NCBI RefSeq assembly: GCF_018324205.1
Contig: NZ_AP023356.1
Span: 744,001 to 808,000, forward strand
Direction: 5' to 3'
Length of the DNA: 64,000 nt
Source of the DNA: Actinoplanes ianthinogenes
GTDB taxonomy: Bacteria; Actinomycetota; Actinomycetes; Mycobacteriales; Micromonosporaceae
In this document: in pieces, positions 17,223-26,413 of the stretch
Layout: each line of letters begins with the position of its first letter
Position numbering within the stretch: the stretch's first letter is position 1
The notes under the pieces: generated by a model
Seen by the model: the letters and a program-made list of their open reading frames with translations, nothing else
Told to the model about the DNA's origin: nothing
Database searches by the model: none
Translations under genes and position numbers: made by a program

Positions 17223-18597
17223 CGTCCTGATCATCTTCGGTATCACCGGCGACCTCGCCAAGGTGATGACCTTCCGCTCGCTGTACCGGCTCGAACTGCG
17301 CGGCCTGCTCGACTGCCCGATCGTCGGCGTGGCCGTCGACCAGTGGACGCAGGACGACCTGGTCACACACGCCCGCGCGGCGATCGAGGGCACCGGCGAG
17401 AAGATCGAGGAGGACGCGTTCCAGCGGCTGGCCGCCCGGATGAGCTACCTCAGCGGCGACTTCGGTGACGCGGCCACCTACCAGCGGGTGGCCGGCGCCG
17501 TCGGCAGCGCCCGGACCCCGGTCTTCTATCTGGAGATCCCGCCGTTCCTGTTCGGCCGGGTGATCAGCGGCCTCGCGGACGCCGACCTGGTCCGCGACGG
17601 CCGGGTCGTGGTGGAGAAGCCGTTCGGGCACGACACGGAGTCCGCGGTCGCGCTGGCCACCGAGCTGCACCGGTACGTCGACGAGTCGCAGCTGTACCGG
17701 ATCGACCACTTCCTGGGCAAGATGGGGCTGGAGGAGCTGATCTACTTCCGGTTCGCCAACTCGCTGCTGGAGCCGGTCTGGAACCGGAGCTACGTCGAGT
17801 CCGTCGAGATCACGATGGCCGAGAGCTTCGGCGTCGAGGACCGCGGGCACTTCTACGACCCGGTCGGCGCGCTCCGCGACGTGGTGGTCAACCACCTGAT
17901 GCAGGTGGTGGCGGCGGGCGCGATGGAGTCCCCGGCCGGGCAGAACCCGGACAGCCTCAAGAACAGCCAGCTGGCGCTCTGGCGCGCGGTGGCCACGACG
18001 GATCCGGCGCACTACGCCCGTGGGCAGTACCAGGGGTATCGCGACATTCCCGGGGTGGCCGCCGACTCGACGACCGAGACGTACGCGGCGCTGCGGCTGG
18101 AGATCGACAACTGGCGGTGGTCGGGGGTGCCGTTCTTCATCCGGACCGGCAAGCGGATGCCGGTCACCCAGACCGAGTTCCGCCTGATCTTCAAGCGGCC
18201 GCCCAAGCTCGGCCTGCGGGTGCCCGGCATGGCACACCGTCCGGAGCCGGACGAGCTCGTGCTCAAGCTCGACCCGACCACCGGACTGCGACTGCACATG
18301 CAGGCACACCGGTCCGACGCGCCGGGACCGGAGCTGGTCACCCTCGACATGGAGTTCGCACAGGAGGGCGGGGAGGGGCCGACGCCGTACGAGGTGCTGC
18401 TGCACGCGGCGCTGATCGGCAACAGCACCCGCTTCCAGCGCCAGGACGGCGTCGAGGAGACCTGGCGGATCATGCAGCCGCTGATCGACAACCCGCCCCC
18501 GGTTGAGACGTACACCCCGGGCACCTGGGGTCCGCCCGGCGCCGACCGGCTGATCGCCGAATACGGCGGCTGGCACGGCCCGTGGGTGGCGTCGTGA
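17197..18597 (+). CDS. zwf: Glucose-6-phosphate 1-dehydrogenase
   Basis: ATG 17197 lies behind AGGGAGG and inside the end of ndh. The 466-residue protein has the nucleotide-binding GITGDLA segment near its start, the substrate and catalytic block RIDHFLGK and the family block FIRTGKRMP. It oxidises glucose-6-phosphate to 6-phosphogluconolactone and makes NADPH. It lies apart from other pentose-phosphate genes, linked to ndh. It is therefore probably a second copy used in redox balance rather than the main pathway gene. That last point is an inference from context. Confidence 0.95.
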   Translation: MAATTAPADVLIIFGITGDLAKVMTFRSLYRLELRGLLDCPIVGVAVDQWTQDDLVTHARAAIEGTGEKIEEDAFQRLAARMSYLSGDFGDAATYQRVAGAVGSARTPVFYLEIPPFLFGRVISGLADADLVRDGRVVVEKPFGHDTESAVALATELHRYVDESQLYRIDHFLGKMGLEELIYFRFANSLLEPVWNRSYVESVEITMAESFGVEDRGHFYDPVGALRDVVVNHLMQVVAAGAMESPAGQNPDSLKNSQLALWRAVATTDPAHYARGQYQGYRDIPGVAADSTTETYAALRLEIDNWRWSGVPFFIRTGKRMPVTQTEFRLIFKRPPKLGLRVPGMAHRPEPDELVLKLDPTTGLRLHMQAHRSDAPGPELVTLDMEFAQEGGEGPTPYEVLLHAALIGNSTRFQRQDGVEETWRIMQPLIDNPPPVETYTPGTWGPPGADRLIAEYGGWHGPWVAS

Positions 18598-18601
18598 CGG
18601 C

Positions 18602-19993
18602 TCAGTGCCGGAAGGCCCGGGCCAGCCGCCGCACCGCCTCGTCCATCAGGTCAGGCGGCGCGGCGGCGTAGGTCAGCCGCAGGTGCGCGGCGGGCGGCTC
18701 GGCCGCGAACCAGGGCCGTCCGGGGAAGACGACGACGCCCTCGGCCGCGGCCGCCGTGGCCAGGCCGGTGTCGTCGGTGCCGTCCGGCAGGCGCGCCCAG
18801 AGGTGCAGCCCACCGCGCGGGATCACCGGCGGCACCAGGTCGGGCAGGTGCCGGTGCAGCGCGGTGAGCAGCGCGTCCCGGCGCACCTTCAGGTCGCGCC
18901 GCAGGGCACGCAGGTGCCGGCCCCAGGCCGGGCCGGTGACGAACTCGAGGGCGGCCTGCTGCAACGGCCCGGCCACGAAGAAGTCGTCGAGCAGCCGGGC
19001 GGCCCGCAGCCGGGAGCCGGCCGGACCGCGCGCCCCGATCGCGGCGATCCGCAGGCCGGGGGCCGCCGACTTGGTCAGCGAGCGCAGGTAGACCACGTGC
19101 CCGTCGGGGTCGCCGGCGGCCAGCGGCGGCGGGACGTCCGCGTCGATGACGAGGTCACGCGCGTAGTCGTCCTCGATGAGGAACGCGCCGTTGGCACGGA
19201 CCGCGGCCATCACCGCGGCCCGCCGGTGCTCGGCCAGGCTCGCCCCGGTCGGGTTGGCGAACAGCGGCTGGCAGTAGAACAGCCGCGCCCCGGTCCGGGC
19301 GAAGGCCGCCGCCAGCTGGTCCGGCAGCACCCCGTCCCGGTCGGCCGGCACCGGCACCACGTGCAGGCCGCTGGCCCGGGCGGCGGCGAGCGCGCCCAGG
19401 TAGGTCGGCGACTCGACGAGCAGGGTGTCGCCGGGCGCGGCGAGCGCCCGCAGCGCGGACGACAGGGCGGCCTGCCCGCCCGGGCAGATCACCAGGTCGC
19501 GGGCGCGCAGCCCGCCGCCGGCCGCGCGGGCGAACCAGTCCCGCAGGTCCTCCCGGCCCTCGGCCGGGCCGCGCTGCCAGGCGGCCGGCTGCCGGGCGAC
19601 CCGGGCCAGGGCGGCGCCGAGCGCGGCGGCCGGTTGCAGGTCGGCGTCGAGGTAGCCGCCGGTGAGCGGGATGGCGCCCGCCGGGGGTAACGCCAGTAAC
19701 GCCTGCATCTCGCTCTCGCCGAACCGGCGCGGGCCGAGCGCGACCGTCTGCCAGGACAGGTCGGGCGCGTGCGGCGGCTCCGGCCGGGCGGCCACGAACG
19801 TGCCCCTGCCGGGTCGCGCCTCGACCAGGCCCTGAGCCACCAGGTGGCGGATCGCCTCGCTGACCGTGACCGGCGAGGCCTGGTGCGCCACGGTCAGCTC
19901 GCGCACCGAGGGCAGCCGTGTGCCGGGTGACGAGTCCCGCACCCGAGCGCGTAGATCTTGGATAACACGCTGGGCTGCGTTACTGTCATTCAT
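18602..19993 (-). CDS. MocR-type regulator (GntR winged helix fused to aminotransferase fold)
   Basis: The product has a GntR-like winged helix at about residues 1-70 (LPSVRELTVAHQASPVTVSEAIRHL, here spanning two helices) and a class I aminotransferase fold after it. The PLP-lysine region is LRSLTKSAAPGLR. MocR proteins sense PLP or an amino compound and control a nearby gene. Start ATG 19993 is chosen because the motif follows directly and a good promoter (TTACCG, 18 bases, TACTCT on the minus strand) ends eight bases before it. That makes the mRNA nearly leaderless. It overlaps the start codon of the divergent EamA transporter and almost certainly regulates it. Confidence 0.88.
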   Translation of the reverse strand: MNDSNAAQRVIQDLRARVRDSSPGTRLPSVRELTVAHQASPVTVSEAIRHLVAQGLVEARPGRGTFVAARPEPPHAPDLSWQTVALGPRRFGESEMQALLALPPAGAIPLTGGYLDADLQPAAALGAALARVARQPAAWQRGPAEGREDLRDWFARAAGGGLRARDLVICPGGQAALSSALRALAAPGDTLLVESPTYLGALAAARASGLHVVPVPADRDGVLPDQLAAAFARTGARLFYCQPLFANPTGASLAEHRRAAVMAAVRANGAFLIEDDYARDLVIDADVPPPLAAGDPDGHVVYLRSLTKSAAPGLRIAAIGARGPAGSRLRAARLLDDFFVAGPLQQAALEFVTGPAWGRHLRALRRDLKVRRDALLTALHRHLPDLVPPVIPRGGLHLWARLPDGTDDTGLATAAAAEGVVVFPGRPWFAAEPPAAHLRLTYAAAPPDLMDEAVRRLARAFRH

Positions 19994-20031
19994 GAGAGAA
20001 CAGAGTAGCGCTACTGCCCGCAGCACGGTAA
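19958..20031. promoter_or_regulatory. Face-to-face overlapping promoters of the MocR/EamA pair with 12-bp palindrome
   Basis: Plus strand: -35 TTGGAT (19958-19963), 17 bases, -10 TACTGT (19981-19986), predicted start at the EamA ATG 19992. Minus strand: -35 TTACCG (20031-20026), 18 bases, -10 TACTCT (20007-20002), start near the MocR ATG 19993. The perfect palindrome AGTAGCGCTACT (20004-20015) overlaps the minus-strand -10 and lies just after the EamA start, so one bound protein could control both. Confidence 0.7.
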
Positions 20032-20960
20032 CAGCGGGCCTCACCCTCGGCGCCCTGGGCGTGCTGGCGTTCAGCCTGTCGCTGCCGATGACCCGGGTGG
20101 CCGTGCGCGATCTCGACCCGTGGTTCGTGGCGTTCGGCCGGGCGGTCGGCGCGGCCCTGCTCGCCGTGCTCTACCTGCGGGCGACCGGAGCCCCGCGGCC
20201 CGCCCGGGACCAGTGGCGGCGCCTCGCGGTTGTCGCGCTCGGCGTCGTCGTCGGCTTCCCGCTGTTCACGTCGCTGGCGCTGACCAGCCAGACCTCGTCG
20301 CACGGCGCGGTCGTGGTCACCGTGCTGCCGGCGCTGACCGCGGTGTTCGCCGCGCTGCGCGCCCACGAGCGGCCGCCACTGACGTTCTGGCTGGCCAGCG
20401 GCGGCGGCCTGATCGCCGTGCTGACCTTCCTGATCACCACCGGGGCCGTGCACGGCGGGCTGAGCCTGGCCGACCTCTATCTGCTGGCCGCCGTGGTGCT
20501 GTGCGCGCTGGGCTACGCCGAGGGCGGGGCGCTGGCCCGGGACCTCGGTGGGGCGCGGACGATCTGCTGGGCGCTGGTCGTCGCGCTGCCGGTCACCCTG
20601 CCGATCGCCGTGCTGTCCGGCCCGTCGCACGCCGCCGGGGTCAGCTGGGCGGCGTTCGGCTACCTAACGACGGTCTCGATGTTCCTCGGGTTCTTCGCCT
20701 GGTACGCCGGACTGGCCAAGGGCGGGATCGCCCGGGTCGGGCAGATCCAGCTCGCCCAGCCGGTGCTGACCCTGCTCTGGTCAGCCCTGCTGCTGGGCGA
20801 GCCGGTGACACCCGCGTCGCTCGGCGCCGCGGTCGTGGTGCTGGGCTGCGTGGTGCTGACCCAGCGGGCGCGTCAGGGACGGCGGGTCAGCTTCCACCAC
20901 AGCGAGGGCTCGCTCGTGGCGGCGTCGGCGCGCAGCGGAACGCGTACCCCGGCTGCCTGA
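19992..20960 (+). CDS. EamA (DMT family) transporter
   Basis: ATG 19992 gives 322 residues with about ten membrane helices in two EamA repeats. Examples are GVLAFSLSLPMTRVAV early on and GQIQLAQPVLTLLWSALLLGEPVTP near the end, the usual hallmark of the second repeat. These carriers export amino acids or other small metabolites. Pairing with a divergent MocR regulator is common and suggests an amino acid or related amine as substrate. Its ATG shares two bases with the ATG of the regulator. The last 88 bases overlap, convergently, the end of the carboxypeptidase gene, so the final 25 or so residues are outside the conserved domain. Confidence 0.88.
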   Translation: MREQSSATARSTVTAGLTLGALGVLAFSLSLPMTRVAVRDLDPWFVAFGRAVGAALLAVLYLRATGAPRPARDQWRRLAVVALGVVVGFPLFTSLALTSQTSSHGAVVVTVLPALTAVFAALRAHERPPLTFWLASGGGLIAVLTFLITTGAVHGGLSLADLYLLAAVVLCALGYAEGGALARDLGGARTICWALVVALPVTLPIAVLSGPSHAAGVSWAAFGYLTTVSMFLGFFAWYAGLAKGGIARVGQIQLAQPVLTLLWSALLLGEPVTPASLGAAVVVLGCVVLTQRARQGRRVSFHHSEGSLVAASARSGTRTPAA

Positions 20961-23233
20961 ACCTCGCCCACCTGCTGCCCGGCGGTGACCAGCGAACCCG
21001 GCTTCGTGGTCGTGGTCTTGACCTTGACCGCGAGGCCGGGCCAGCCGACCACCTTGAGCGCCGAGGCCGGGGTCACGGTGACCGACGAGCCCCAGGCGGT
21101 CTGCACCGAACCGAGCGGCTTCGCGGCCACCAGCGGGTACTCCTTGACCGACTTGCCGACCGCCGTGAGCAGCTTGCGGACCACCTTGTTGACCGCGGCG
21201 AGCTGCTCCGGCGTGTTCGCGCCGGGCTGGTTGAAGACCGCGCCGACGATCACCAGATCGCGGGAGGCGACCTTGAGCCGGGCGGCGAACAGCAGGTTGC
21301 CCCCGGCCTGGTCGGTCGAGCCGGTCTTGATCCCGAAGACGCCGTCCTCGCCGAGCAGGTCGTTGTAGTTCTTGATGGTGCCCTCGACCGGGATCTCCGC
21401 GCTGGGCAGCTCGACGATCTCGGCGAACGCGTCGATCTTCAGCGCCGCCTGGCCCAGCTTCACCTGGTCCGCGGCGGTGCTGATCGTGGTGGGCAGGAAG
21501 CCGCTCGGGTCGGTGTATTCCGTTTCGGTCATGCCGAGGTCGTCGGCGGCGTCGTTCATCTTCTCCAGGAAGCCCTCGACGTTGCCGGCGTCCCACTCGG
21601 CGAGCATGTGCGCGACGTTGTTCGCCGACGGCAGCATCAGCGCCTCCAGCGCGTCCCGCTCCGTCAGCTTCTCCCCCACGGCCACCCTGACCTGCGACTG
21701 CCCGGTCAGCGTCCGCTGGTTGTAATCGGCGACGTCGGCCGCGTCGACGGTCATCGAGGGGCCCTCCTCGTCACCGTCGAGCGGATGGTTCTTGAGGATG
21801 ACGTAAGCGGTCATCACCTTGGCGACGCTGCCGATCGGCTCGGCCTTGTCGCCGCCCGACCCGCCCAGCCGGCCCATCCCCTCGATCATCAACTCGGCGG
21901 AGCCGGTGCTCGGCCACGGGATCTTGGGGGCACTGCCGGGGATCTTGATGGTGGTGGCGATCTCCGTGGTCAGGGTGGCGTTCGGCAGGTCGCGGGTGAG
22001 CTGCACCGCGGCGCCCGCGCCGACCAGCGCGACCAGGAAGAACACCACGACCAGGAGGATGGCGACGCGCCGCTTGCCGCTTCCGGCCTTTTTCGGTACG
22101 TCCTGAGCGCTCTGATAGGTCTGCGGGCTGGTGGGCGCGCTCTGGTACGTCGAGCCGGCGGCCGGCGCGGGCCTCGGGTTGTTGGGCGGCGCTGGCACCG
22201 GGTTGCCGGGCGGAGCGGGACGCGGGTCGCTGGGCGGAGCGGGACGCGGGTTGCCGAGCGGAGCGGGACGCGGGTTGCTGGGCGGCGCGGGCACCGAGGC
22301 TCGGCCCGGCTGCGGTGGGACGGGCGGCTGCTGGCTGGGGCGGGGTGGCTGCTCGGGCACGAAGAAGGGTGAAGTCTGCGGCTGGCGTGCCGCTGCATCG
22401 TATGGCGACGCCGGCGCCTGGGGTGCCGGAACCGACGCTCTGCCCGGCGCGGCCGGCGGTGCCGGAACCGACGCCCGCCCTGGACCGGCCGCGGGCGCGG
22501 GGGCCGATGCCCGTCCCGGCGCCGGCGCTGTGGGCTGGTCCGGGGCGATCGTCTCGGTCCGAGCCTCCGCCGGACTCGCCCCGATCATCTGCGCCGGGAC
22601 CGCGGCCCGGCCGGGCGCGCCGGCCTGCGGGACAGGGGTCTGCGCAGGCGACACCGGAACGGCAGCTCGACCAGGCGCGCTGGGCTGCGGAAATTCCGTG
22701 GCCTGCGCGGGCACCGCGGCACGACCGGGCGAGCCGGCCTGCGGGATCGAAGTCTCCGCAGGCGACACCGGAACGGCGGCACGACCAGGCGCACTGGGCG
22801 GCGGAAATTCCGCGGTCTGCGCGGGCACCGCGGCACGACCGGGCGCGCCGGCCTGCGGGATCGAAGTCTCCGCAGGCGACACCGGAACGGCGGCACGACC
22901 AGGCGCACTGGGCGGCGGGAATTCCGCGGTCTGCGCGGGCACCGCGGCACGACCGGGCGCGCCGGCCTGCGGGGCCGGGCTCTCAGCGGGCGGTGCCGGC
23001 ACGGCGGCCCGGCCGGGTGCGCTGGACTGCGGGGCCGGGCTTTCCGCCGGCGATGGCGGGACTGCGGCGCGGCCCGGTGTGCTCGGCTGCGGGGCGGGGC
23101 TGAAGTTGACGGTGATGCCGGCGGGGCGTGGGGATGGGACCCGCGCCGAGCCGGCTGCCGGGCGGTCGCCGCCCTCCGGCGGCACCGGCGTCTCCTGCCC
23201 GGCACCGTCGTTCGGCTCTGCCGCCTGCGTCAT
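20873..23233 (-). CDS. D-alanyl-D-alanine carboxypeptidase (S11) with long repetitive N-terminus
   Basis: ATG 23233 is preceded by GGAGG. The 786-residue protein begins with about 380 residues of Pro/Ala-rich, probably disordered sequence containing roughly a dozen PGRAAVP blocks. A single membrane helix follows (about 385-410), then an S11 peptidase domain outside the membrane. The penicillin-binding motifs are SVAK (near 468), SAN (near 533) and KTG (near 632), all intact. It would trim stem peptides of peptidoglycan. The long tail is on the cytoplasmic side if the helix is a simple signal anchor, which is unusual for this family. The gene is monocistronic, with a 435-base gap upstream. Confidence 0.92.
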   Translation of the reverse strand: MTQAAEPNDGAGQETPVPPEGGDRPAAGSARVPSPRPAGITVNFSPAPQPSTPGRAAVPPSPAESPAPQSSAPGRAAVPAPPAESPAPQAGAPGRAAVPAQTAEFPPPSAPGRAAVPVSPAETSIPQAGAPGRAAVPAQTAEFPPPSAPGRAAVPVSPAETSIPQAGSPGRAAVPAQATEFPQPSAPGRAAVPVSPAQTPVPQAGAPGRAAVPAQMIGASPAEARTETIAPDQPTAPAPGRASAPAPAAGPGRASVPAPPAAPGRASVPAPQAPASPYDAAARQPQTSPFFVPEQPPRPSQQPPVPPQPGRASVPAPPSNPRPAPLGNPRPAPPSDPRPAPPGNPVPAPPNNPRPAPAAGSTYQSAPTSPQTYQSAQDVPKKAGSGKRRVAILLVVVFFLVALVGAGAAVQLTRDLPNATLTTEIATTIKIPGSAPKIPWPSTGSAELMIEGMGRLGGSGGDKAEPIGSVAKVMTAYVILKNHPLDGDEEGPSMTVDAADVADYNQRTLTGQSQVRVAVGEKLTERDALEALMLPSANNVAHMLAEWDAGNVEGFLEKMNDAADDLGMTETEYTDPSGFLPTTISTAADQVKLGQAALKIDAFAEIVELPSAEIPVEGTIKNYNDLLGEDGVFGIKTGSTDQAGGNLLFAARLKVASRDLVIVGAVFNQPGANTPEQLAAVNKVVRKLLTAVGKSVKEYPLVAAKPLGSVQTAWGSSVTVTPASALKVVGWPGLAVKVKTTTTKPGSLVTAGQQVGEVQAAGVRVPLRADAATSEPSLWWKLTRRP
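22600..23090 (-). repeat. In-frame DNA repeats in the carboxypeptidase N-terminus
   Basis: Blocks encoding PGRAAVP alternating with short linkers (for example AQTAEFPPPSA and SPAETSIPQAG) recur with near-identical DNA, the clearest pair lying at about 22720-22960. The arrangement indicates unequal crossing over that has kept the reading frame. Confidence 0.85.
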
Positions 23234-23668
23234 CAGCTCGCTCCCCCTCCGGCCCCCGGTCCGCCCGAGCGCCGGACCAAGTATTCCCGGCCCACTCAAA
23301 TCCCCCGACAACCCCACCCTGAGCTGCCCATCTCGCAAGATCGACCGGCGCGGATGCCACCCAGGCCCGGCAGCCCGGCTACTTCCAGGATCCGGAACTT
23401 CCCCGCCCGGGCAATCCCGCGGCGGCGTACACCGTTGCCGGCCCGGTCGTCGTTTCGGGGGTTGTCGCCCAATTTGTCGCTGGTCGGCGACACGGCCGGA
23501 ATGATCCTGACCCATCGGGTCCGGCAGGGCCTCCCGTATTCATGCCACAACCTGGCATGGCCCGCCCGCGCCACCTGACTGATCACCGACGACGGCGCGG
23601 GAATCCGACACCGCGATCCTGCGCGGACCGCTGTCCACTGCGGACCCGCTCACCCCGCGAGCAGCGCA
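23234..23668. other. Intergenic region with two inverted repeats
   Basis: This 435-base gap lies upstream of the carboxypeptidase gene and downstream of the unknown gene at 23669-24931, both on the minus strand. It contains CATGCCACAACCTGGCATG (23541-23559), a perfect 7-bp inverted repeat, and TGTCGC/GCGACA (23475-23492). I see no gene in it; a 74-codon frame at 23354-23578 has no support. Confidence 0.6.
23541..23559. promoter_or_regulatory. 7-bp inverted repeat, possible operator
   Basis: CATGCCA and TGGCATG flank a 5-base centre. It lies about 310 bases upstream of the carboxypeptidase start and 110 bases after the end of the next gene. An operator or a weak terminator hairpin are both possible; there is no T run. 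Confidence 0.4.
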
Positions 23669-24931
23669 TCACGCCGGATCTTCGCAACGCGTGAACGCCG
23701 CGGTCGACAGCTCGAACCGGCCGACCCCGGCGGTTACATCGCTGTACAGGACCCAGGCACCGTCCGCGGCGGGCGCCGCGTAGTTGACGGTGAGTGCCGC
23801 CCGCTCCACCCCGTAGACGGCCGCGGTCAAGCGGGCCGACGCCTCGTGCAGTGCGGCGTCCGGGGAGAACGGCGGGACCGGCTTGATCCGCGTGCCGCCG
23901 AACCCCGCGGCGAGCTTCCGCAGCGGCGATTCCTCCGGAAGCTCGCGGGTGAGCCACCACTCCACATCCGGGTGCGGACGCACCCACTCCGCGGCGAGCC
24001 GGTCGAAGGCCGCCTCGTCACCGGCCCGCTGGGCGTCGGCCGCCTCGAGGATCCGGGTTCCCGCGCCGGCGAGTGTCCGGCACAACCCGCCCACCGGGAC
24101 CCGCCCGGCCAGCCGCCCGTGCCTGACCGTCCGGAGCTGGAGCATCGCGTCGAACAGGACCACTGCGGCCTCCGGCGCCGACACGAATTCGGGCGGCAAC
24201 CGGCGCCTCCGGCGGTTCCGTCTCGGGGTCACCGCGTCCGCGGCCCGGCCCGCCCGGGACAGGTGCCACCGATCGTCGCTGACATACACCGTCGGCTCGG
24301 TGCCGGCGAACCGGCTGCGGGCGCCGAACGAGACCCGCTCCTCGGTCACCGCCACCCCCGCGGTGCCCGCGTCGGTGCTGTCGAACGTGAACTCGCGCAG
24401 ATCACCGACGCTGACGGTGACGGTGGGCGGGACCGCCGGCTCGGCGACCGGGAAGAGCCGTGGCACGGTCATCGCGACATCGGCGGTGAGCCGGTCACCG
24501 GCCCGTTCCACGCTGACCGCGGTGACCACGGCCCGGGCCAGGTCGTAGTCGGCGGCCAGCGCCGCCGCGTCGAGTGGCAGCGTCGAGGCGTGCACCAGGT
24601 TCCGGTAGTCGCGGTAGTAGGGCACGGAGCGGGGCGGACGGCCGAGCACCTTCGCCAGGTCCGGGCCGACCCGCGAGATCATCCAGGCACGCCGCTCCGC
24701 GGAGAAGCCGGCCATCCAGCGCAGGCCGGCGGCTGCCCAGCGATCCCGCAGCCACCGCGTCGGCATCAGCGCCGCCCGGAAGAACGGGAAGGTGTTGTTG
24801 TCCCAGATGTCGGCCAGCCGGTAGATCTTGAGGCGGTCGAAGTGGCGCGGGTCGGCGGCCACCGCTGCCATCTCCGCGACGGACTCGTCCAGCACTGCGG
24901 CGTACATCGCCATCGCACCGTTCCCGATCAT
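23669..24931 (-). CDS. Protein of unknown function, 420 residues
   Basis: I do not recognise a family. The N-terminal half is rich in aromatic and Arg residues (for example FFRAALMPTRWLRDRW). The C-terminal half contains regular beta-like segments and a WWLTRELPEESPLRKLAAGFGGTRIKP stretch. No signal peptide, membrane helix or metal motif is visible. ATG 24931 is used; a -10-like TACCGT lies six bases upstream and there is no Shine-Dalgarno, so it may be leaderless. It is divergent from a FAD/NAD(P)-binding gene. Codon use is like that of its neighbours. Confidence 0.75.
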   Translation of the reverse strand: MIGNGAMAMYAAVLDESVAEMAAVAADPRHFDRLKIYRLADIWDNNTFPFFRAALMPTRWLRDRWAAAGLRWMAGFSAERRAWMISRVGPDLAKVLGRPPRSVPYYRDYRNLVHASTLPLDAAALAADYDLARAVVTAVSVERAGDRLTADVAMTVPRLFPVAEPAVPPTVTVSVGDLREFTFDSTDAGTAGVAVTEERVSFGARSRFAGTEPTVYVSDDRWHLSRAGRAADAVTPRRNRRRRRLPPEFVSAPEAAVVLFDAMLQLRTVRHGRLAGRVPVGGLCRTLAGAGTRILEAADAQRAGDEAAFDRLAAEWVRPHPDVEWWLTRELPEESPLRKLAAGFGGTRIKPVPPFSPDAALHEASARLTAAVYGVERAALTVNYAAPAADGAWVLYSDVTAGVGRFELSTAAFTRCEDPA

Positions 24932-24975
24932 CCCGGCACGGTAGCGACCGGGGACACACCGCGTACGCTAAGCCT

Positions 24976-24995
24976 ATAAAGCCTGTGGGTTTTAT
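24976..24995. promoter_or_regulatory. AT-rich imperfect palindrome between divergent genes
   Basis: ATAAAGCCTGTGGGTTTTAT pairs over eight positions with one G-T, around a TGTG centre. It is the most AT-rich spot of the 102-base divergent region and probably marks promoter or operator sequence for the FAD protein gene. Confidence 0.45.
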
Positions 24996-25033
24996 GGTTT
25001 GATTGGCGGGCCGTCGAACAGCGGGAGTGCAAC

Positions 25034-26413
25034 ATGTCGAGCGTCGTCGAAGTCCTGAAGCCCGCCAGTCGGGACACCGCCGCCGACCGGACGGTGGCGG
25101 TCATCGGTGGGGGCGCCACCGGGGCGTTGCTGACGCGGGCGCTGATCCGGCGTACCGAAAAGGACGTCGTCCTGATCGCGCCGGACCGCGACCCCGGTCG
25201 CGGGGTGGCCTATGGCGCGGCGCGGCCGTGGCACATCCTGAACGCGCGCGCCGGTTCCATGAGCATCTGCCCGGACGACCCGATGCACCTGGTCCGCTGG
25301 TCCCGGGACCGGGGCGCGGCGGTCGAGGGCACCGATTTCCTGCCGCGTGCGGACTACGGCGACTACCTGGCCGCGCAGTTCAGCGACACGGTCGCGGTGT
25401 CCGCCGGGCGGTTGCGGCACCATGTCGCGACCGCTACCGGCCTGTATGCGGGAGACGACGGCTACGTGATCCGCACCGACTCCGGATCGGTCCGGGCCGG
25501 CCAGGTGATCCTGGCCGTCGGCAATCCGCGGGCGGCCCGGCTGCCCGGCATCAGCGAGGCGGCCTACGCGAGCCCCTACCTGATCACGGACCCGTGGGCG
25601 GGCTTCTCCGCGCCGGGCTCGCGGACCGGATTTCCGCACCTGGACGCGGACGAGCCGGTGCTGCTGCTGGGGACCGGGCTGACCGCGGTCGACGTGGCGC
25701 TGACCCTGGCCGAGGCCGGGCACCGCGGACCGATCGAGGCGATCTCCCGGCGCGGGCTGCTGCCGCTGGCGCATCCGCAGCTGCCGCCGTCGAGCGCGCA
25801 CCCGGACCTGATCCTGAACAGCGACCTCACGCTGCGGCAACTGCTGCGCCGGGTGCGGGCCGCGATCGCCGGCGGCGCCGACTGGGTCGCGGTGGTCGAC
25901 ACGCTGCGGCACCAGGCGGATCGGCTCTGGGCCGGCTTCTCCGACGGCGACCGGGAGCGTTTCCTGCGGCACGTGGTGCGGTACTGGGACGTGCACCGGC
26001 ACCGGATGGCGCCGCCGGTCGCCGCCCGGATCGCCGAGCTCCAGGAGCGGGGCACGCTGCGGTTCTCGGCGGGCCGGCTGCGCTCGGTCGAGCCGGACCC
26101 GCGCGGCGGGCTGCTGGTCGCGATCGACGGGCGGCCGGAGCGGCGGTATGCCGCGGTGATCTGTTGTACCGGGCCGGGCTCCCTGCCCGGCTCCGCCGAT
26201 CCGTTCCTGAGCAGCCTGTTCCGCGACGGCCTGGTCCAGCCGGGACCCTACGGCCTCGGCGTCGACAGCGACCCGGACGGCCACATCCGGAACGGGCTGT
26301 GGCTGGCCGGCCCGCTGCGCCGCGGGCACCTGTGGGAGGCGACCGCCGTGCCGGAGATCCGCGCCCAGGTCGACCGCCTCGTCACGGCCCTGGCCCAGCA
26401 GTATCACCGATAG
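25034..26413 (+). CDS. FAD/NAD(P)-binding protein (YdhS/COG4529-like)
   Basis: ATG 25034 follows GGGAG. The 459-residue protein has an N-terminal dinucleotide-binding motif (VAVIGGGATGALLTRALI), a second one (VLLLGTGLTAVDVALTLAEAG) and a C-terminal CTGPG segment. The block GRGVAYGAARPWHILNARAGSMS is the hallmark of the uncharacterised FAD-NAD(P)-binding family (Pfam 13454 type). Its substrate is unknown, although some relatives take part in amine or amino acid N-hydroxylation-like steps. Its last ten bases overlap the convergent SUKH gene. Confidence 0.85.
   Translation: MSSVVEVLKPASRDTAADRTVAVIGGGATGALLTRALIRRTEKDVVLIAPDRDPGRGVAYGAARPWHILNARAGSMSICPDDPMHLVRWSRDRGAAVEGTDFLPRADYGDYLAAQFSDTVAVSAGRLRHHVATATGLYAGDDGYVIRTDSGSVRAGQVILAVGNPRAARLPGISEAAYASPYLITDPWAGFSAPGSRTGFPHLDADEPVLLLGTGLTAVDVALTLAEAGHRGPIEAISRRGLLPLAHPQLPPSSAHPDLILNSDLTLRQLLRRVRAAIAGGADWVAVVDTLRHQADRLWAGFSDGDRERFLRHVVRYWDVHRHRMAPPVAARIAELQERGTLRFSAGRLRSVEPDPRGGLLVAIDGRPERRYAAVICCTGPGSLPGSADPFLSSLFRDGLVQPGPYGLGVDSDPDGHIRNGLWLAGPLRRGHLWEATAVPEIRAQVDRLVTALAQQYHR

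Noticed and set aside
23354..23578. 74-codon plus-strand gene in the gap upstream of the carboxypeptidase
   Set aside because: No ribosome site, no domain and Arg/Pro-rich as expected of a GC-driven frame.
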